NCBI RefSeq assembly: GCF_013403955.1
Contig: NZ_JABFDG010000001.1
Span: forward strand, 496,001 to 560,000
DNA from: Winogradskyella vidalii
Lineage (GTDB): Bacteria; Bacteroidota; Bacteroidia; Flavobacteriales; Flavobacteriaceae
Length of the DNA stretch: 64,000 nucleotides
Direction of reading: 5' to 3'
Position 1 is the stretch's first letter. Every line of letters begins with the position of its first letter. This document shows positions 55,159 through 61,347 of the stretch, in pieces. A program made the position numbers and the translations under genes. The notes under the pieces were generated by a model. That model ran no database searches. It worked only from the letters and a program-made list of their open reading frames with translations, and was not told the DNA's origin.

Positions 55159-56478
55159 TTATTTTTTAGGGCTAAATTTTAGTTTATGGCCCCAAATGGC
55201 AAAAAATAAGATTATAGCATAACACGGAATCAGAATCCAATAGCTCTCCGTAGATGCATTAGCTAAAGCTTCAGTTTCATTAATGCCAGAGGTGATAAGT
55301 TTTTGCTTATTACTATCCACAATTCTTCCGTATAATGGCGGAATTACAGCACCTCCAGAAATGGACATAATTAATAATGCCGAGGCCGTTTTGGTGTGCT
55401 TGCCTAAACCATCTAAAGTTAATGGCCAAATAGCAGGCCAAACCAAAGCGTTTGCAATCCCTAATGCAGCGACAAATAATATGGACACTATTCCCGTTGT
55501 AGATATAATAAGAACACTAAATACAATTCCTAATACCGCACTGGCAATTAATGCCGTTTTCTGTTTGAGGTACGTGGGGATTAAAAAGACACCTAAGGCA
55601 TAAGTAGCCACCATAGCCATTAAAGTGTAGGTCGTAAAATACTTAGCTTCTTCACCTGTAAAACCGATGGATATTCCATAAGCTATAATGGTGTCACCAG
55701 CAATTACTTCAGCACCAACATAAACAAACAAAGCTATAACGCCTAACCATAAGTGCGGGAATTGAAATATAGTTTTATTAGCGGAATCGCCTACATGTGT
55801 GGTTTCATCCTCAGTTGGCTCTACATGTGGCAAAGGAGCTTTCCGAATTAAAATACCTAAAACGACTAAAACTACAGCCATAATTACATAAGGTGTAACT
55901 ACGCTATCTGCCATTGTATCTAAGAGTAGTGCTTTTTCAGTTTCTGTAGCGGTTGCTACTTGTGCTTTTACAGCATCGATACCAGAAAGCAAAATAGCGC
56001 CAAAGATAAAAGCACCTATAGCCCCAGCTGTTTTATTAGCAATACCCATAATGGCAATACGTTTGGCACCACTTTCAATTGGTCCCAAAATAGTAATATA
56101 AGGATTTACTGCTGTTTGTAAAATGGTCATTCCTGTACCTTGAATAAAAATACCAGTTAAAAATACCCAATAGGTTCGGGCTTCAGCAGCTGGTATAAAC
56201 ACCAATGCGCCAATTGCCATAATGAATAAGCCTAAAGACATCCCTTTTCTGTAACCTATTTTGTTTAAAATGTACGAAGCAGGTAAAGCCATAACGACAA
56301 ACGAAATATAAGAAGCAGAAGCCACGAAATAGGACTGCGCTTCTGTGAGCTCATTAATAGTTCTCATAAAAGGTATTAGGGCGCCATTAATCCAGGTCAC
56401 AAAACCGAAAATAAAGAAGAGTCCTGCAATAATTAGCATTGGAATAAGGTTGTTTTGCTGTTTTACATTTGTACCCAT
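55159..56478 (-). CDS. Sugar MFS transporter, FucP/GluP family
   Basis: The 439-residue protein has 12 membrane helices of the major facilitator superfamily, with an N-terminal FVTWINGALIPFMRTINELTEAQSYF segment and a long central loop (about 215-240). It belongs to the FHS group with L-fucose:proton and glucose/galactose symporters. The exact sugar is not proven. It heads a minus-strand pair with the Gfo/Idh/MocA oxidoreductase. Confidence 0.9.
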   Translation of the reverse strand: MGTNVKQQNNLIPMLIIAGLFFIFGFVTWINGALIPFMRTINELTEAQSYFVASASYISFVVMALPASYILNKIGYRKGMSLGLFIMAIGALVFIPAAEARTYWVFLTGIFIQGTGMTILQTAVNPYITILGPIESGAKRIAIMGIANKTAGAIGAFIFGAILLSGIDAVKAQVATATETEKALLLDTMADSVVTPYVIMAVVLVVLGILIRKAPLPHVEPTEDETTHVGDSANKTIFQFPHLWLGVIALFVYVGAEVIAGDTIIAYGISIGFTGEEAKYFTTYTLMAMVATYALGVFLIPTYLKQKTALIASAVLGIVFSVLIISTTGIVSILFVAALGIANALVWPAIWPLTLDGLGKHTKTASALLIMSISGGAVIPPLYGRIVDSNKQKLITSGINETEALANASTESYWILIPCYAIILFFAIWGHKLKFSPKK

Positions 56479-56992
56479 AAGCGCTGAAATTAATTAATAA
56501 TAATGCTGAGTTAAAGCCAGATTTTTTTAATGATTGTTAGAGTAAGTTCTAATTTTTAAAGTTATCATAAAATTTTACATTGTATTTATCATCCTCTTAT
56601 TTTTTTATTGTTTGAAAAATGATTCTGAAAAAATGAGATGGTAAATCGCATTTCATCTTTAAGCTTAAATGTTACTTAGTTGTCAAATTGAGCATTATTT
56701 ATGAATGTTGTAAAGTAAAACTATCTATGTGCACGAATAGTTCTCATTTCGGTTAAAAGAGACAGTAAAATGTATGGTGAAGTATATTATTTGTAGTTAA
56801 TCGTTATTCTTTTTTAAAAGTCAGAGCAGTCTTGCAGTGACTTTAGCTGTGTTTGTAATGTATTTTCCATATATTCGATTTAAAATTCTAACTTTTGAAT
56901 CAATTAAAACGAACCTTTAAGGTTTTTAAACCTTTAAATTGCTGCGCAGACTTTGATATGTTTAATTCTTATAAGCATCAAACGGCTTAAGA
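56479..56992. other. 514-bp divergent intergenic region
   Basis: The gap separates the FucP-like gene (minus) from the M90-type peptidase gene (plus) and should hold both promoters. It is AT-rich. A short palindromic element lies at 56912-56940. I saw no RNA gene and no clear minus-7 box of TAnnTTTG type. Confidence 0.55.
56912..56940. repeat. Short palindromic repeat (AACCTTTAAGGTTT..AAACCTT)
   Basis: AAGGTTT and AAACCTT form a perfect 7-bp hairpin with a 2-base loop, flanked by a further AACCTTT copy. The layout matches the elements at 15108 and 16406. Confidence 0.45.
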
Positions 56993-57850
56993 ATGATAGT
57001 ACAGTCGGCCAAAGCGATTACCGAAAGCGAACCGGTAAGCATTAATATTGTTTCTGTTGTAATTGTCTTATTAACATTCTTTATCTTATACAGGTTGTTT
57101 AAATTGCTGCAATTGTATTATGCTTCAACGTTTAATAAACCACTATATAATCATTTTTATTTCAGGCTTTATAAATTACCATCAAATTATCTTGAAATTT
57201 TAAAAAAAGAGCATGCTTATTTTGAAGCTCTCTCTCCAAAGCATAAACGTTATTTTGAACATAGAATGGCTGTGTTTATAAAAGAGAACAAGTTTATCGG
57301 TAAACAAGGTTTAGTTATTACAGCACAGATGAAAGTAGCCGTTGCAGCTACGGTAACCATGCTCACTTTTGGTTTTAAAAAATTTAAACTCGATTTAATC
57401 AACACCGTAATAATTTATCCTGAAACCTATTACTCGACAATTAATGAAGTGTATCATAAAGGGGAAACGAATCCGCAATTAAAAGCCATTGTGTTTTCTT
57501 GGAAAGACTTTCTAGCAGGTTATAAGATAGGTGATGATAATCTAAATTTGGGAATTCACGAGTTTGGTCACGCCATACATTTAAATGCCAGTATTAATGA
57601 TGATGTGAGTAGTATTATTTTTAATCGTGGGTTTAAAGCCTTGATGGATTATTTACAGAGTCATGTAGAAGTTAGGAAAAAATTAATTGCCTCTCGGTAT
57701 TTTAGAAGCTATGCTTACACCAATCATTATGAGTTTTTTGCAGTCTTACTCGAAAATTTTATTGAAACTCCAGAGGTATTTAAAGCGAAATTTCCAATGG
57801 TTTATAAGTATATGAAGCAAATGCTTAATTTTAAATTTGCTTCATATTAA
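56993..57850 (+). CDS. Zinc-dependent peptidase, M90 (MtfA) family, membrane-anchored
   Basis: The 285-residue protein has one membrane helix (about 18-38) and a metallopeptidase domain with His189-Glu-x-x-His193 in GIHEFGHAIH. The later NHYEFFAVLLENFIETPE supplies the third ligand and resembles the MtfA/M90 arrangement. E. coli MtfA is an aminopeptidase linked to glucose uptake control; a membrane anchor here is a difference. Its substrate is unknown. It stands alone; a bidirectional terminator follows at 57864. Confidence 0.85.
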   Translation: MIVQSAKAITESEPVSINIVSVVIVLLTFFILYRLFKLLQLYYASTFNKPLYNHFYFRLYKLPSNYLEILKKEHAYFEALSPKHKRYFEHRMAVFIKENKFIGKQGLVITAQMKVAVAATVTMLTFGFKKFKLDLINTVIIYPETYYSTINEVYHKGETNPQLKAIVFSWKDFLAGYKIGDDNLNLGIHEFGHAIHLNASINDDVSSIIFNRGFKALMDYLQSHVEVRKKLIASRYFRSYAYTNHYEFFAVLLENFIETPEVFKAKFPMVYKYMKQMLNFKFASY

Positions 57851-57863
57851 TTTGTATGGGAAC

Positions 57864-57899
57864 AAAAAAAGGCGTTCTTTTTATAGAACGCCTTTTTTT
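57864..57899. terminator. Bidirectional terminator between converging genes
   Basis: AGGCGTTCT and mirror form a GC-containing stem with a TTTTAT loop and A-run/T-run flanks, so it works on both strands. It separates the peptidase (plus) from the outer-membrane protein gene (minus). Confidence 0.92.
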
Positions 57900-57921
57900 A
57901 TATGATTTATATGTTTCAATA

Positions 57922-58497
57922 TTATAACTTAAATACGGCTTGTAAATGATATTGGTAATGATTATTGTCATAACCACTTTCAGGATGGTTAAAAGCAAAT
58001 TTAGCGATGGTTTGCGCTTTCAAACCAAAAGTTCTATTACGGTTTAACCAAAATAAAACACCTCCTCCTAAATTAGCAGAAACATTAGTTTCATCTATAT
58101 GGAAGAAACCAATACCTGCGTTTGCGTAGATATCAAACCAATCTGTATTTCGACCTCGACCAAAAATAAGCTCGCCAAAGTAATATTTTAGATGTGTATC
58201 TAAAGATAAATAATTATACTCTTTATCTGTAGGTTCGAAATCAATACGTGCATCTTGTGAAAATCCATTAAACGTTATTGACTGTTCTATAGAAAAGTCA
58301 TCAGCCCAATTAAGTTCTATTGCAGCAGCAATAGGAGTTTGGAAAGTCCAATCATCAGGACTATTAATCGGAGACCGAGTTCCTAAGGAATTAATAGCAT
58401 TAACGCCTACACTCAAAAACCACTCATTATTATACCTTTGTGCGTAAGATGAAATACTAAATGATGCTAATAATACTATTAAAATTAATTTTTTCAT
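57922..58497 (-). CDS. Outer-membrane beta-barrel protein
   Basis: The 191-residue product has a signal peptide (ending near SSYAQ, residue 19) and alternating hydrophobic/polar strands such as FSIEQSITFNGF, YNYLSLDTHLKYYF and AGIGFFHIDETN. It ends in QAVFKL, whose terminal aromatic-containing strand is typical of outer-membrane barrels. It is an OmpA-/porin-like small barrel of unknown role. A minus-7 box at 58515 fits its start. Confidence 0.83.
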   Translation of the reverse strand: MKKLILIVLLASFSISSYAQRYNNEWFLSVGVNAINSLGTRSPINSPDDWTFQTPIAAAIELNWADDFSIEQSITFNGFSQDARIDFEPTDKEYNYLSLDTHLKYYFGELIFGRGRNTDWFDIYANAGIGFFHIDETNVSANLGGGVLFWLNRNRTFGLKAQTIAKFAFNHPESGYDNNHYQYHLQAVFKL

Positions 58498-58514
58498 TTT
58501 AAAACAATTTTGGT

Positions 58515-58522
58515 CAAAGTTA
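58515..58522 (-). promoter_or_regulatory. Minus-7 box (TAACTTTG) for the outer-membrane protein gene
   Basis: The minus strand reads TAACTTTG, a TAnnTTTG match, 18 bases before the ATG at 58497, so a very short leader is predicted. Confidence 0.5.
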
Positions 58523-58696
58523 AACTTTATGTATTATAAAACAAATTAATGGATTATAAAACCTAATTTAAATGTAATAATAATTAAAAAAAACTAAAAG
58601 AGAATTAATTTATGTTGAAAATTAATAAGTTACAACCAATTTTAATATTATTTGATGATTAATTTTAGGTTAAGAGGGCTTATATATTATTAGAAA

Positions 58697-59740
58697 TTAG
58701 AATAATTTGGACTTTTTAAAAAGTTTATTTTTTATGATGTGTTTAACGTAACTAGTATTGGTAATCACTAAATATAAACGGTTGAATGTAAATTTAGTAA
58801 ATTGTTTAGTAAAGGAGACAAGGTAGTTTAGGGGTTTGTAATAAAGCATTGCTTTGTAGAATAATTTTCTGTAAGTCATGTAATAATTAGACGGTACTTT
58901 TGAAAACTCAGGAAAATAATACTTCACCAACTCTAAATAGGACTTGCCATATTTCAATTTTAATAATGTTGTTATAAAATCATCATCGATATAAGCATCG
59001 AGTGCAATAAAATCATAATGCGACTTAAAACTAATTCTATTGTAATAATGACCAAAATCATTCAGTTGCCAACTGAGAACTATATGTTTTCTAAAGTGAT
59101 TGATGTGCGGAATCGCAACACCATTAACAATGGTTTTCGAATTAATAACATTTTCCATATCCATTAATGACCAATACGATTTATTGAGTAATTCAGAATG
59201 TAACTCTATGGCCGCTAATTTATCCGTTGCTATTAAGCGGTCTAAATGTCTAAAATCTTTTTTGTCATAAGCAAACCCTGAAGTTTTGTCATAACCCGAT
59301 ACTTTTAGAAGGTTAAAAGCCTTGTGTAGTTGCGGTTTTGCCACTAAAATATCAATATCACCCACCATACGCTCTCCATTATCTTTAAAATAACCAGAAG
59401 CTAGTAAGGCGGTACCTTTTAAAAATACATGGTCTATAGAATTATCATTTAAAATCTTGGAGATGTTATGTACCTGATTTAATATAGATTGGTTTCTAGA
59501 ACGATTGATATTGGTAATCTGTTCTAAATAATCCACTAATTCCTTAGGTAGTATATGTAGTAATTGTTTAGCTTTTAATCTACAGTAAAGTGCTGGTAAT
59601 ACCAAATGTTTGCTGCCTTCAATGACAATAGTATCCCAATCAAAATTTGCGGCGCTTATTGTTTTTGCTAGCTGTGAATTAGGATAGCTAAAACTTAACA
59701 TATGGGCCATATGTTGATTTATAGTCGCTAATTTAGACAT
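58697..59740 (-). CDS. Nucleotidyltransferase family protein (NTP_transf_5-like)
   Basis: The 347-residue protein has a nucleotidyltransferase core: LKGTALLASGYF with Lys108 and Gly109, and the metal-binding Asp pair in VGDIDILV (Asp128, Asp130). This matches the uncharacterised NTP_transf_5 family, whose members occur near PqqD-like and HPr-kinase-like genes in modified-peptide and polysaccharide loci. It is likely to transfer a nucleotide or similar group, but acceptor and product are unknown. It is third in a minus-strand operon with the kinase and the small peptide gene, 46 bp after the kinase stop. The C-terminus is basic. Confidence 0.8.
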   Translation of the reverse strand: MSKLATINQHMAHMLSFSYPNSQLAKTISAANFDWDTIVIEGSKHLVLPALYCRLKAKQLLHILPKELVDYLEQITNINRSRNQSILNQVHNISKILNDNSIDHVFLKGTALLASGYFKDNGERMVGDIDILVAKPQLHKAFNLLKVSGYDKTSGFAYDKKDFRHLDRLIATDKLAAIELHSELLNKSYWSLMDMENVINSKTIVNGVAIPHINHFRKHIVLSWQLNDFGHYYNRISFKSHYDFIALDAYIDDDFITTLLKLKYGKSYLELVKYYFPEFSKVPSNYYMTYRKLFYKAMLYYKPLNYLVSFTKQFTKFTFNRLYLVITNTSYVKHIIKNKLFKKSKLF

Positions 59741-59786
59741 AGATGTTTAACTATTATTAAATGCTAATCAATAATAAGTAATTCCT

Positions 59787-60914
59787 TTAACTTAATTGTT
59801 TAAATAAGGTAGAAATTTCTGAAGTCACACTTTTAGTATCGCTATAAGTTAATTGATACAATTTTTGAGTTGAAAGCCAATCTAAAAATTGTTGGGCATG
59901 TTTAGGGTCTGGAGATAACCATGAATCTGGTATTAAAGTTTCTAAAATGGTTTTTATAGAAACGGTTTCTAGTTTCGTGTTACTACCAGGTGTATAATTT
60001 ACCAAAATTATAGCGCGGCATGGGTAGTGGTCTTGTTCTGGTTTTTGAGAAGGAATGTATTTTAACTGCCCTTTAGATTTGTTAAAAGTAACCAGTGGTA
60101 AAGTTTCAAAATTAGGAACTAGAGGTTTCAGTAAATCAAAAGCGCCAGCTTTAGTAGAAATGGCAGAAGGATTATAATAAATATGTTTGTTTTCTGACAG
60201 TAGTGGTGATACATCATCAGCTAATAAATAGAAACCATTTAAAGCTAGTAACGTACACAACGTACTTTTACCTTTTCCTGATTGACCCACAAAAAGCATT
60301 GAAGCATTTCCATCGGTAATAGTCGAACCATGTATTGTTCCTATCCAATCTTGTTCCTCTTTATCATGTAAAGCACAGAGTAAGTGCATTATAAATTTAC
60401 CTTGAATTTTATGGTAATTATATTTTGAAGCACTAATTAGTGGTTGTTGGTCTTTAAACAAATATAAGTTATCGTTATCTAAGTAAATATCAAATGTGGT
60501 GCCAGCGGATATAGGTGTCTTAGTAAAATAGTGTGCTATAGCCGGGTGAATAACTTTTGCAACAGCTTCGGAGCTATAATAAATTTGTATAGTTCTGTCT
60601 CCAAAAGTATACTGCTTTAATATATTTCTATTTGAAGGGTTTAATGTAACCGAAGAAATTTGAGGTGTAATATAAGGAATGTTAGAGTCCTTTAAATAAC
60701 TATATAAGGTTTCAGCTATTGTTCTGCTTTCTGAAACGTTAATGTGATTTGATAATGTAGCTGTAAATTGATTAGGCGTCTTAGATTCTAAATAGGTTTC
60801 TAAAAGAAGATTAAAGTCAGGTTGAACTACACTATAACTATTAGAGGTTTTAAACCAAAATACCCAATAATCACCATTAAAATGTTTTAACGTAGGTGCT
60901 AAATTAGTATTCAA
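59787..60914 (-). CDS. HPr-kinase-like protein with possible PqqD-like N-terminal domain
   Basis: The 375-residue protein has a P-loop Walker A GQSGKGKST (210-218) preceded by HGS (His195) and followed by a LLADDVSPLL segment with Asp233-Asp234, the layout of HPr kinase/phosphorylase C-terminal domains. The first 80 residues (YSVVQPDFNLLLETYL, then helices to LKDSNIP) look like a PqqD/RRE peptide-binding fold; this is an inference. The start is TTG at 60914; a stop lies in frame shortly before and no ATG is close. It begins 17 bp after the 53-residue peptide gene, which suggests the peptide is its substrate. Confidence 0.8.
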   Translation of the reverse strand: MNTNLAPTLKHFNGDYWVFWFKTSNSYSVVQPDFNLLLETYLESKTPNQFTATLSNHINVSESRTIAETLYSYLKDSNIPYITPQISSVTLNPSNRNILKQYTFGDRTIQIYYSSEAVAKVIHPAIAHYFTKTPISAGTTFDIYLDNDNLYLFKDQQPLISASKYNYHKIQGKFIMHLLCALHDKEEQDWIGTIHGSTITDGNASMLFVGQSGKGKSTLCTLLALNGFYLLADDVSPLLSENKHIYYNPSAISTKAGAFDLLKPLVPNFETLPLVTFNKSKGQLKYIPSQKPEQDHYPCRAIILVNYTPGSNTKLETVSIKTILETLIPDSWLSPDPKHAQQFLDWLSTQKLYQLTYSDTKSVTSEISTLFKQLS

Positions 60915-60931
60915 ATTTAATAAGAAAATTA

Positions 60932-61093
60932 TTAATTAAATGGATTTCCACCTGCATCTGGTGCCGAGGTATCTTGAGCTTTTAAAGGGTTTAAAATCAC
61001 AAAAGTACCTACGGCAGTTAATGCCGCATATTTCCCCATTTTTTTAATAGCGTCTTTACGGGTGATTTTATCTGTATTGTTATCTTTTTTCAT
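60932..61093 (-). CDS. 53-residue leader-type peptide, candidate RiPP precursor
   Basis: The ATG at 61093 opens a 53-residue peptide. Residues 1-21 are polar and basic (KITRKDAIKKMGK), 22-37 are hydrophobic (AALTAVGTFVILN), then PLKAQ, and a 13-residue tail DTSAPDAGGNPFN follows. This could be a leader and signal followed by a short core; the only hydroxyl residues in the tail are Thr42 and Ser43. It lies 17 bp before the kinase gene. It may instead be a Tat-like exported small protein, since TRKDAIKKMG resembles Bacteroidota Tat signals. The frame is too short for most gene finders. Confidence 0.72.
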   Translation of the reverse strand: MKKDNNTDKITRKDAIKKMGKYAALTAVGTFVILNPLKAQDTSAPDAGGNPFN

Positions 61094-61117
61094 GGGTTAT
61101 GCCCTAGGTTTTGAGTT

Positions 61118-61125
61118 CAAAAATA
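61118..61125 (-). promoter_or_regulatory. Minus-7 box (TATTTTTG) for the peptide-kinase cassette
   Basis: The minus strand reads TATTTTTG, a TAnnTTTG match, 25 bases before the ATG at 61093. A 7-bp inverted repeat AGATAAA/TTTATCT at 61147-61170 lies just upstream and may be a regulator site. Confidence 0.5.
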
Positions 61126-61264
61126 AGAAAATATTTTATTTATAAAAGATAAATCTTAAAAGGTTTATCTAAAAAAAATGTTTTCAGCTAATGTTAAAAA
61201 ATCAAAATTAATAAATTCTATTTTAAAATGCTGTAGTTTAGTAACTTAATTTTTTTTAAAAAAA

Positions 61265-61314
61265 ATAATACACTGTTAATATAATTATTAATTAAGTAAT
61301 TAACAGTGTATTAT
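61265..61314 (-). terminator. Terminator of the T9SS protein gene
   Basis: Perfect 16-bp arms (ATAATACACTGTTAAT and mirror) enclose an 18-base AT loop. On the minus strand a T-run follows, 34 bp after the stop at 61348. It separates the large gene from the peptide-kinase cassette. Confidence 0.9.
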
Positions 61315-61347
61315 ATAATAAATAAGTGATTTTATTTATTCTTTTCT

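Noticed and set aside
58697..61093. Classic lasso peptide cluster
   Set aside because: No asparagine-synthetase-like cyclase or transglutaminase-like peptidase lies in the window; only kinase and nucleotidyltransferase are seen.
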